A DNA stretch of 23,176 bases from a virus: IMG/VR virus record IMGVR_UViG_3300048833_000312, positions 1 through 23,176 of that record. One strand, written 5' to 3'. The position numbers and the translations under genes were made by a program. Each line of letters begins with the position of its first letter. Within the stretch, counting starts at the first letter, position 1. This document shows, piece after piece, positions 1 through 6,321 of the stretch. The notes under the pieces are model-generated. The model made no database searches and had not been told where the DNA came from. It saw nothing but the letters and a program-made list of their open reading frames with translations.

Positions 1-97
1 CGAAGGGCAAGAGACGGTAGCCCGAGGCCGGGGCCGTCCCGTAGGTCGTCTCGAAGGCAAGCGCGGCCTGCGTCCGCGCGCCGGTCTGGCGGGGCAT
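1..97 (-). CDS. Phage tail tube protein, N-terminal fragment
   Basis: The gene starts at the ATG at 97-95 and runs off the left edge, leaving 32 codons. The readable start is MPRQTGARTQAALAFETTYG followed by a PASGYR segment. I recognise this as the N-terminus typical of siphophage tail tube proteins in Rhodobacterales prophages, and its position just downstream of a tail-terminator-like gene agrees. A clear AAGGAG ribosome site lies about eight bases upstream, which fixes the start. The protein would polymerise around the tape measure to form the tail tube. The rest of the protein, including the tube domain, is outside the window, so the call rests on the N-terminus and gene order. Confidence 0.65.
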   Translation of the reverse strand, partial: MPRQTGARTQAALAFETTYGTAPASGYRLLPF

Positions 98-149
98 GGG
101 AAGAACTCCTTGAGGATGGGAAGGGAATTGGCCGAAGAAGGTGCCGGCG

Positions 150-569
150 TCAGGCCAACGGGTCCGTCAGGGTGTAGTGCAGGACAACGGCGATCACCGC
201 CGCTTTCAGGCTCGCGGCACCCTCGACGGGCAGGTCGACCGGCTCCGGCGCTTCCGCCTCGACCCAGTCGCAGACCCCGCCCAGCGTGCGGTCGGCGGCA
301 AGCGCAACGCCGATGCTAGAGCAGAGCGCGTCAAAGGTCGCGTCACGGGCAGCACCCTGCACGACCGCCTCGATCTCGGCGCGGTGCTGGAAGTGATAGC
401 GCAGGGGCGAGAGCGTGACCTCCGGCTCCCCCGGCTCGCCATCGCGCAGGATCAGGAGGCCGGCGGCCGGGACCCGTTCGGGCAGGACGTCACCGCGCAG
501 CACGGTCGCGGGCACCACCGAGAGCCGCGCGAAGAGCGCGGCGAGGATGGTTTCGCGGGAGGAAGGCAT
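150..569 (-). CDS. Tail terminator-like (gpU-type) protein
   Basis: A 139-residue protein between the head-completion genes and the tail tube gene, the usual place for the tail terminator that caps the tube and docks it to the head. The N-terminus (SSRETILAALFARL) is an amphipathic helix. A strand-rich core with RYHFQHRAEIEAVVQ follows, and the protein ends with VVLHYTLTDPLA; this helix-then-strands pattern is common in this family. Similar proteins are sometimes mislabelled acyl-CoA transferase; nothing here supports that enzyme. The ATG is preceded only by a weak AGGG ribosome site and by a 7-bp inverted repeat (580-612). Function is inferred mainly from position and size. Confidence 0.6.
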   Translation of the reverse strand: MPSSRETILAALFARLSVVPATVLRGDVLPERVPAAGLLILRDGEPGEPEVTLSPLRYHFQHRAEIEAVVQGAARDATFDALCSSIGVALAADRTLGGVCDWVEAEAPEPVDLPVEGAASLKAAVIAVVLHYTLTDPLA

Positions 570-579
570 GGGCGACCCT

Positions 580-612
580 GTAAAGCCACAAGGGGGCTAA
601 GATCAGCTTTAC
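580..612. promoter_or_regulatory. 7-bp inverted repeat upstream of tail terminator gene
   Basis: GTAAAGC at 580-586 and GCTTTAC at 606-612 form perfect arms around a 19-base spacer. On the minus-strand transcript this hairpin sits just before the ribosome site of the tail-terminator gene, at the left edge of the lower-G+C cassette. It could be an RNA hairpin, an operator or a scar of the insertion. A palindromic TGACGTCA follows at 618-625. No clear -35/-10 pair is visible. Confidence 0.3.
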
Positions 613-661
613 TTCAGTGACGTCAGCCAACACGCGTTAAGCCTGATGAAAGTTGCCGAAG

Positions 662-1267
662 TCAGAAGCGGTTCTCCATCACTACAAACCACGGATAGCG
701 AGAATCAGTCAGAAACCCGTCACTGCTGAGTCGAACTTGTTTTCGGGTCACCGAGTGCCCAACATTCCCGCCGATTACGAAAGCATACTTCGGTCCGACT
801 TCGACCACAATATCAGTGTGACTCTGATACCACCCGACAGTTGGAGCGTTCTCAACCGTAATCTTCTTATCACCCCTCCAATAGCCAATTAGGTCTCCTG
901 GTGCGACAGGCCGTTCGGACTTCCCCCAACCCCAAAACAACGCACCTTGATTACTGCTATTCTTTGCGCGGATAGACTCATTAATGTATGTCGAGTGTCC
1001 CGCGGAATAGGAGAAAGCACCTCCAGCGCCAGCGGCATTCATACAATAGGAAATGAAGGCTGCAGACCAAGGATAACCCCTGTCCTTTCCTGTAAGGTTT
1101 GAGTAGGCACCGCCGATGAATTTCCAGTAGTCACCAACTCTCTGCCAAGCACCGTCTTGGTACTCCTTCTTCCCATCGGTAGTGGAACCATCCAACTTCC
1201 AAGTTCCCGATCCAAAGAAAATCCACTCGTTTGTGGCAGCCTCAATAAGCTTATCGATAGACGCCAT
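662..1267 (-). CDS. DUF2272 protein, CHAP/NlpC-like cell wall hydrolase candidate
   Basis: A 201-residue protein, last of the three-gene cassette. The core YPWSAAFISYCM (about residues 65-76), then FSYSAGHSTYI (85-95), PGDLIGYW (123-130), SHTDIVVEV (149-157) and GGNVGH (166-171) match the layout I recall for DUF2272, which resembles CHAP/NlpC-P60 amidases. In that fold the W(S/C)AAF segment carries the nucleophile; here it is serine (Ser68) rather than cysteine. His150 with Asp152, or His171, would be candidate partners. No signal peptide is visible, so it would stay in the cytoplasm unless released by lysis, packaged in virions, or exported by a partner. The ribosome site GAGGG lies eight bases before the ATG. 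Peptidoglycan hydrolysis is inferred from the fold and is not shown for this protein. Confidence 0.65.
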   Translation of the reverse strand: MASIDKLIEAATNEWIFFGSGTWKLDGSTTDGKKEYQDGAWQRVGDYWKFIGGAYSNLTGKDRGYPWSAAFISYCMNAAGAGGAFSYSAGHSTYINESIRAKNSSNQGALFWGWGKSERPVAPGDLIGYWRGDKKITVENAPTVGWYQSHTDIVVEVGPKYAFVIGGNVGHSVTRKQVRLSSDGFLTDSRYPWFVVMENRF

Positions 1268-1317
1268 AGCTATTCCCTCTATTTGACCTACGACCCAGAG
1301 CCTATTCTCTTCCTGAT

Positions 1318-2250
1318 CTACGTTGGTAATAACACCCCACCAATCAACTGGCGACGAGCCTCACAAGGATATGGACGGGTCATATTTGTAGCCCAACATT
1401 GCACCGGGATGCACACATCCTCAATCTGATCAATCTCAGAAAACTGTACATACTCCATCAGGAAGCTCGACCTGCAGTTTTCGACCGAGAACCGAAGATA
1501 CTTTCCCCAAAGATCAAGATTCAATTGCTGAGACCTCTCTATTATTGGCCCGCAATACAGATTTCTGAATCTTTCGATATCCTGAAACAAACCCGATCCG
1601 GCTGAGCACAAAGTGCTAGAATCGCACCTCCCCGAATCAATGCAGTCAAATACTCTTTCATGAAAGGCCACGAGGTCAGAAAAAGACCTTGATCCGTCAT
1701 GACTATTCAGCTGCTGATGTATCATCTCCAGGGCAGCTTTCAGGTCGCGTTCCTCGGGGATCACTCGATCCTGACCTTCACCTCGGTATCCGGCCGATCG
1801 AGCAAGTGCAGCAAGTCTCGTAGGGTCGTCCCAATAGGCGCCCAAAGAAACTGCCGCCAAGCCTGCCGGGCTGTTGGCATCTCTGTATTCTTCAATCAAC
1901 CGCAGAGACTGTCGCTCGCCCTCGTCGGACAGTAGACTTGCCGGAGTAAAGAAGTATAAGACAACAAAAACTGCAAATGCGGCTGCGGCCTTTATTGAAC
2001 CTCGCCGAAAAATTGGGAAGGCGATTTCGAGCTGGCCAGTAAGGGTAACCGCAAAACCAGCGCCGCCCAAGGCGATAACGGTTCGGTAGATCAAGAACTG
2101 TGCTGGCGTTGGCTCATCGCCAAATGCGACGATGCCAACGATGAGAAGAAGGAAAAACGCCCCAGTAAGAAACGGCCAGAGCAGCGATATCGAACCCGTT
2201 GTCTCGACCCGAACCTTCGGCTTATCTTTACTAGCGCCATTCTCTGTCAT
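1318..2250 (-). CDS. Three-helix membrane protein with large soluble C-terminal domain
   Basis: A 310-residue protein read from the ATG at 2250, preferred over the in-frame ATG at 2280 because an AGGGGG ribosome site precedes it and the earlier start would overlap the upstream gene. A charged N-tail is followed by three hydrophobic segments at about residues 21-43, 52-72 and 87-105. A soluble domain of about 200 residues follows, with seven cysteines in its last 120 residues. The stretch FHERVFDCIDSGRC, a gap, then ERFRNLYCGPIIE loosely resembles helical DUF4760-type domains attached to membrane helices; that similarity is my impression only. It lies eight bases after the Tat-leader gene and 50 bases before the DUF2272 gene, so the three are probably co-transcribed. 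Function is not recognised. Confidence 0.6.
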   Translation of the reverse strand: MTENGASKDKPKVRVETTGSISLLWPFLTGAFFLLLIVGIVAFGDEPTPAQFLIYRTVIALGGAGFAVTLTGQLEIAFPIFRRGSIKAAAAFAVFVVLYFFTPASLLSDEGERQSLRLIEEYRDANSPAGLAAVSLGAYWDDPTRLAALARSAGYRGEGQDRVIPEERDLKAALEMIHQQLNSHDGSRSFSDLVAFHERVFDCIDSGRCDSSTLCSAGSGLFQDIERFRNLYCGPIIERSQQLNLDLWGKYLRFSVENCRSSFLMEYVQFSEIDQIEDVCIPVQCWATNMTRPYPCEARRQLIGGVLLPT

Positions 2251-2258
2251 AACACCCC

Positions 2259-2834
2259 CTATTCCCTCACTTCGGTACAACAGCTACACATTTGGCAAAA
2301 GTTCGGGAAGAATTCATCCTCGTTTCCACCCTGCCTACCAGACTGAAAAACCTCCGGTATCAATTCACCGAACGAAGGATAAAGGATACCCTTTCCGATA
2401 CCGCTAAGGTCAACAAATCCCTGGTCGCCGCTTCTCAAATAGAGGTAGATGGCATTGCTATCACCATTGGACAAAACTGCGCTGCTCGGCCCAAGAAGTG
2501 AAGGTGTGAGCTCAATTGCCATAACATTTTGGCTTTGTGCGCCCTGACAGTGATCAATTTCAGACTCTTCTAATAGGGAAGTTGATAAAACTATTGCGGG
2601 TGTCTCGGTTGAGATCACGCTGCACCACACAGATAGCGCCTGATCGGAGGTTGTCGAATTTCCGAGAACGGTTTGCGCCCAAATCTCTACATCCGTGGTT
2701 TGCGCTACAAGTGGTACATTTAGGTTTACATCCAAGCCTGGAATGACAAGAACAGCGATGTCTTCGCTAGAAACTGCGCCAGGAAGTGAGCAAGCAAAGA
2801 ATGCGATGGCGGAAAGAAATTGTCTTCTAGGCAT
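2259..2834 (-). CDS. Exported protein with Tat-like leader, unknown function
   Basis: A 191-residue protein, first of the cassette in transcription order. The leader MPRRQFLSAIAFFACSLPGAVSS has a twin arginine followed by QFL, a hydrophobic stretch and a plausible signal peptidase site near AVS-S, which fits a Tat or Sec signal. The FFAC at residues 12-15 is a poor lipobox. The mature part is predicted to be strand-rich, with a buried-looking Cys pair (WCSV and DHCQG) and a cysteine-rich tail, FCQMCSCC. I do not recognise a family. An AAGG ribosome site stands close to the ATG. Base composition is clearly lower in G+C than in the phage structural genes. Export is well supported; what it does outside the membrane is unknown. 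Confidence 0.55.
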   Translation of the reverse strand: MPRRQFLSAIAFFACSLPGAVSSEDIAVLVIPGLDVNLNVPLVAQTTDVEIWAQTVLGNSTTSDQALSVWCSVISTETPAIVLSTSLLEESEIDHCQGAQSQNVMAIELTPSLLGPSSAVLSNGDSNAIYLYLRSGDQGFVDLSGIGKGILYPSFGELIPEVFQSGRQGGNEDEFFPNFCQMCSCCTEVRE

Positions 2835-2862
2835 CTGCCTTCAACCCACCTGGTTGACCTAG

Positions 2863-2883
2863 TGTAACTGTGTTCAGGTTACA
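2863..2883. promoter_or_regulatory. Inverted repeat upstream of the cassette
   Basis: TGTAAC at 2863-2868 and GTTACA at 2878-2883 are 6-bp inverted arms around nine bases. They lie in the 99-bp gap between the DUF6441 stop and the first cassette gene, about 30 bases before its ATG. The position suits an operator for a separate cassette promoter. I do not see a convincing -35/-10 pair with correct spacing. Confidence 0.35.
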
Positions 2884-2933
2884 TCTTTCCGCATCAATTT
2901 CGAGTCCCTTTTTGGGGGTCGATGAAGCGCCCC

Positions 2934-3551
2934 TCAACTGAGTTTCGCCACGATCAGTCTTGGCAGGTCATTCGCCGCCCGCTCCGCGTCTCGCGCCAGA
3001 TCCAGCCGCTTCGGCAGCTTGAGCTGCGGCACAAGGAAAAAGACGGGCACGGTGGTCAGCCCGCGGCCAGTTTTCGACCGCGAGGCAACTGCGCGACCCT
3101 TCGTGGTCAGCCGCCCCTCCGCTACCAGCAAGCTTGGCCCCGTCCGGCGATAGACGAAACGCAGGCGCAGCCCCGTCCGCCGCTCCCACTCGCCCGGCGA
3201 CATCCGGCCGCCGCGCAAGGACCTGCCCGCGGCGGGCAGTGGGATCGCAAGCCATAACCCGTTCTTTGACCGGATCAACGGCCCGGTGTCATGCGCGCCG
3301 ACAATGACCGGCGCCTTGGACCAGACGAGCGCGGCCGCGTTCAGGCTGGGCTGCCCCTTCGGATAATGCGCTGCCCGGATTGTATTGGCGAGCCGCTGTC
3401 CGAGCCCCGCCCCGGTGATCTGGCCGCGCCAAGATGCCTTGAGCCCCTCTCCCGCCGCGCGCATCGCGCTCGAAACTGCCCGCTCGCCCGCGGCGATCTC
3501 GGCCGCCATCAGCGCCTCCAGATCGCCGTCGATGTCCGCACGCAGGTTCAT
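2934..3551 (-). CDS. DUF6441 head-tail/tail completion protein
   Basis: A 205-residue protein in the head-to-tail junction region. MNLRADIDGDLEALM at the start, SMRAAGEGLKASWR, then ALVWSKAPVIVGAHDTGPLI, LWLAIPLPAAGR, RLRFVYRRTGPSLLVAEG and the basic C-terminus FFLVPQLKLPKRLD are the signature I associate with DUF6441. The gene order (joiner, this protein, tail terminator) suggests a minor tail or tail-completion role like lambda gpZ; this is inference. The ATG at 3551 is preferred to the GTG at 3560 because it gives the family-like N-terminus; the GTG would overlap the previous stop. The next structural gene (tail terminator) is 2.3 kb away because the foreign cassette lies between them. Confidence 0.75.
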   Translation of the reverse strand: MNLRADIDGDLEALMAAEIAAGERAVSSAMRAAGEGLKASWRGQITGAGLGQRLANTIRAAHYPKGQPSLNAAALVWSKAPVIVGAHDTGPLIRSKNGLWLAIPLPAAGRSLRGGRMSPGEWERRTGLRLRFVYRRTGPSLLVAEGRLTTKGRAVASRSKTGRGLTTVPVFFLVPQLKLPKRLDLARDAERAANDLPRLIVAKLS

Positions 3552-3556
3552 CGCGA

Positions 3557-3868
3557 TCACGCAGGCCGCAGGTCGACGGTCCAGACCAGCCGCTCGCGAT
3601 GGCGGGTTGGCTCCCCCTGGATGTGGAAGGCCTCGCCGTCGATCTCGATCCGGTCGCCGGGGCGCGGGGCTGGCACCTCGGCCACGCGCAGGTCGATCCG
3701 CGTGGTCTCGGACCAGAGCCGCGCATCGCCGAACTCGGTGACGGCATCGGCACGCCGGGCAACGACGCGCACCAGCTGGGGCACGCCGCCGTCGGCGATG
3801 TAGACCGCGTCCCGGGCGATGTTCGGGTCGGCGAAGAGCGCGCCCACGGCGGCGTCGAACGCGCTCAT
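3557..3868 (-). CDS. Head-tail joining protein (FII-like)
   Basis: A 103-residue protein with N-terminus MSAFDAAVGALFADPNIARD, then PQLVRVVARR, RIDLRVAEVPAPRPGDRIEI and HIQGEPTRHRERLVWTVDLRPA. The small size, the strand-rich body with the PRPGDRI turn and the GEP-R-D-ERLVWTVDL ending fit the lambda FII-like head-tail attachment family. These proteins bind the head side of the portal connector and create the tail docking surface. Its ATG shares one base with the DUF2190 stop (TGATG), which implies coupled translation. It comes directly before the DUF6441 gene, as expected for this morphogenesis block. Confidence 0.7.
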   Translation of the reverse strand: MSAFDAAVGALFADPNIARDAVYIADGGVPQLVRVVARRADAVTEFGDARLWSETTRIDLRVAEVPAPRPGDRIEIDGEAFHIQGEPTRHRERLVWTVDLRPA

Positions 3869-4203
3869 CAGAAGGCGCCGTTCAGCCGCACCCGGCCGAC
3901 CACATCGCCAGCGCCGCCCGCCACCACCTCAGTCGCCACGCCGATCAGCGTGTTCGAGGTGGTGACCTTGGTAGTCTGGCGGGCGGTGTTGTCCCAATAG
4001 ATGCGGTCGCCGACGGCCCATGCCTGGCTGCCGAGTTTCTTCAGCTCGTAGGCGCCGACGAGCGCGGCCTCGATAGTTTCGCCGAGGGCGGCGGTGCCGG
4101 AGGCCACACCGAAGATGGAACCGACGAGCAGGCCCTCGCCCGAGACGACAGCATAGGGCGCGGTCAGAGTGAGGGTGTTGCCGGGCTGGACGTAGGTTTT
4201 CAT
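3868..4203 (-). CDS. DUF2190 capsid decoration-like protein
   Basis: A 111-residue protein that starts MKTYVQPGNTLTLTAPYAV and contains GEGLLVGSIFGVASGTAALGE, VGAYELKKL, WAVGDRIYWDN and VGRVRLNG. This is the recognisable DUF2190 pattern, a small beta-rich protein placed just after the major capsid gene in many phages and thought to act as capsid cement or decoration. The ribosome site AGGA stands nine bases before the ATG. The 80-bp gap to the capsid gene contains a 9-bp hairpin at 4230-4251. It shares one base with the next gene. Confidence 0.8.
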   Translation of the reverse strand: MKTYVQPGNTLTLTAPYAVVSGEGLLVGSIFGVASGTAALGETIEAALVGAYELKKLGSQAWAVGDRIYWDNTARQTTKVTTSNTLIGVATEVVAGGAGDVVGRVRLNGAF

Positions 4204-4229
4204 GGGAAGGATCCTCGTGGAAAGACGAA

Positions 4230-4251
4230 GGGCGGTCCGCCAGGACCGCCC
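4230..4251 (-). terminator. GC hairpin after capsid gene, attenuator-like
   Basis: A perfect 9-bp stem (GGGCGGTCC and GGACCGCCC) with a 4-base loop lies in the gap between the capsid and DUF2190 genes. On the minus-strand transcript it is followed by TTCGTCTTT, a mixed rather than pure U run. This suggests a partial terminator or mRNA-stabilising hairpin that would keep capsid transcripts more abundant than downstream ones. It is a good structure with a weak tail, so full termination is unlikely. Confidence 0.5.
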
Positions 4252-4283
4252 GTGTGTCAGGGTTCAGCATGTCGGGGTGCTGG

Positions 4284-6317
4284 TTACGCACCCGGGTTCT
4301 TGTATAGGCCGCGCCAGTCGATGGCCTTGGCGCCGAAGTCGAGGCGGCACTTGATCTCCACCCCGTCGACATCGAAGCCGTTGCGGGTCTCGATATAGGC
4401 GCCCTGCTGGCCTTCGAGATATGCGTACTCGATGGTGTCGATCTGGTTGGGCGAGGCCGCCAGATACCAGGAGGTGGCGCTGGCGGCATCGAGGCGCGGC
4501 TCACTGATCGGCGACAGCGTCCGGATCGACTGCGGCACCACCTTGGCGCTGTCGGCCGGCACAAGGTTCTGGGCGACCAGCTGTTCGGCCTTCAGTTCCA
4601 GCGCGGCCGGGACGATCAGGAAGGCGGGGCGGATGTTCAGCACCGTCTTCTTGTCGAGGCCGGTCTGCAGCGCCATCGCCGCGCGGGCCGCCCCGACACT
4701 TGCCACGTCCAGCGCAGCGCCCGTTGCGGCGAGGTTCTTGTGCGTGGTGTGGAACAGCGCATTGCCGTCGGCCATCGCCGGGTTGGCGGTGATGATGCCC
4801 CAGACGACGTCGCTCTCCAGCTGGGCGATGGAGTTGCCGTACATCGCCGGTATCCGGGTGAAGGCGTCGAGATCGTCATTGATCAGCACCTGCCGGGTGA
4901 TGGCGACCACCCGGCCATAGGTCTTCACGCGGTAGCTCTCCTTGCTTTCGCCCAGCGTCCCGCGCTTGAACTCGCCGCTCTCGCCTACCTCGAGGAGCTG
5001 CGGGGCCTCGCCGAGCTGGACGCGGTGCATCGCCTTGAAGTCGGTCGCCAGCACCTGGCGGCAGAAGAGGGCGAAGGTCCGGGGATAGGCGTCATAAGCC
5101 TGCCGAAGGGTCTTGTTCGTCACCGCCGCGAGGATCTCGGGGAAGTCCGAGGTCGAATGCAGCGCGCGCGTCGCAACCTCGTCGCGGGAGAGTCCCCGCG
5201 TCGAGACCCCGGCATTGCCGAGGCTTTCGCGGGCGAGCTCCAGCAGCGTCATGCCGCGATACTGGCGCGCGGCATCCTCCAGCGGGAAGAGCGTCGGGCT
5301 GTAGCGGTGCAGCAGCGCATTCGCCACCGCATCGCGACGGGTGATCCGCTCGTCGCGCCCGCCGAGGGGAACTGCGACCTGGCCGAAGGTCCGGGTCTCG
5401 TCGGACTTCGCCGCGACCTGGTCAAGGATCAGGCGGCGGGACTCGTCGACGCTGACGCCGCGCTTGACCAAGTCCTCGGCGAAGCTGCGTTCGAGGTTCA
5501 GGCGACTGGTCAGATCGTAGATGGTGGAGACGCGATCACGCTCGGCCTCGCGGGCACGGGTTGCAATGGCCTCGCTGTCGGGCGCGGGAGCCGTCTCCGG
5601 CATGCGCGCAGCCGTCGACTCAGACTGCGCCGGGGCCGCAGCGGGTGACAGGCGGGTCTGGGTACTGGCGGGGACATCCCTGGCCACGGTGGTCGTGCTC
5701 TCAGGCATGGATGCCTCCTTCTGCATGCGGGTGTCGACGATCTCGACGGGATAGTTGGCCTGATCCGCGGCGCGGACCTGTGCGCGGGGATCGGCGGGAA
5801 CGGTCACGAAGCTGACCTCGAGCGGGGTCCAGCGTTCGACGATGCGCTGCTCGACCTCGCCCTTTGCTGCGGGTTCCACCACCTTCACCCGCTCGATGGA
5901 ATAGCCGACCGAGACGTTGCGGATGATGCCGTCGCTGATCAGGCCGAACATGCGGTCTGCGGCCTCGTCGAGCCCTTCGCGGGGAAAGCGGATGGTGGCC
6001 TTGCCTTCCTTGCCCTCGATCCAGGCGCGTTCGACGACGCCCACCTGCGAATGCGAGGACCAGACCGAATGGCTGTCGAGCGCCGGGGCACCGGCGTTGA
6101 GGCGCGTCAGGTCCACCGCCCTGTCGCTGACCTCGAGGATTTCGTCGAAGGGCACGGAGGTGTCCCAGCCGGTCCAGCGCCGCCGCCGGACGGCAGCGCC
6201 GGTGGTGAAGACCACGTCGACGGAGCGCGCCTCGGTATTGACGGTCGCGGGCAGGATGGGCGCGCGCCGCAACTGCATCGGCAGGACGACCGGGGCCGAA
6301 AGGATCGTGTCGGGCAT
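4284..6317 (-). CDS. Prohead protease-major capsid protein fusion
   Basis: A 677-residue protein in one frame. Residues 1-200 form an HK97-type prohead protease: candidate catalytic His83 in LDSHS, Ser136 in NVSVGYS, and the conserved TPLEVSFVTVPADP (about 164-177). Residues 205-310 are an Ala/Pro/Glu-rich linker and a predicted coiled coil (EAIATRAREAERDRV), a scaffold-like delta region. Residues 325-677 are the capsid domain, with LESDVVWGIITANPAMADG, ALFHTTHKNLA and the C-terminal DFGAKAIDWRGLYKNPGA, similar to Mu gpT-like or HK97-like capsid proteins. The protease would cut itself and the scaffold from the capsid after prohead assembly. The ATG at 6317 follows an AAGGA site; an earlier in-frame ATG at 6374 would overlap the portal gene. 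Such fusions are known in Rhodobacterales phages. Confidence 0.85.
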   Translation of the reverse strand: MPDTILSAPVVLPMQLRRAPILPATVNTEARSVDVVFTTGAAVRRRRWTGWDTSVPFDEILEVSDRAVDLTRLNAGAPALDSHSVWSSHSQVGVVERAWIEGKEGKATIRFPREGLDEAADRMFGLISDGIIRNVSVGYSIERVKVVEPAAKGEVEQRIVERWTPLEVSFVTVPADPRAQVRAADQANYPVEIVDTRMQKEASMPESTTTVARDVPASTQTRLSPAAAPAQSESTAARMPETAPAPDSEAIATRAREAERDRVSTIYDLTSRLNLERSFAEDLVKRGVSVDESRRLILDQVAAKSDETRTFGQVAVPLGGRDERITRRDAVANALLHRYSPTLFPLEDAARQYRGMTLLELARESLGNAGVSTRGLSRDEVATRALHSTSDFPEILAAVTNKTLRQAYDAYPRTFALFCRQVLATDFKAMHRVQLGEAPQLLEVGESGEFKRGTLGESKESYRVKTYGRVVAITRQVLINDDLDAFTRIPAMYGNSIAQLESDVVWGIITANPAMADGNALFHTTHKNLAATGAALDVASVGAARAAMALQTGLDKKTVLNIRPAFLIVPAALELKAEQLVAQNLVPADSAKVVPQSIRTLSPISEPRLDAASATSWYLAASPNQIDTIEYAYLEGQQGAYIETRNGFDVDGVEIKCRLDFGAKAIDWRGLYKNPGA

Positions 6318-6321
6318 GGCC

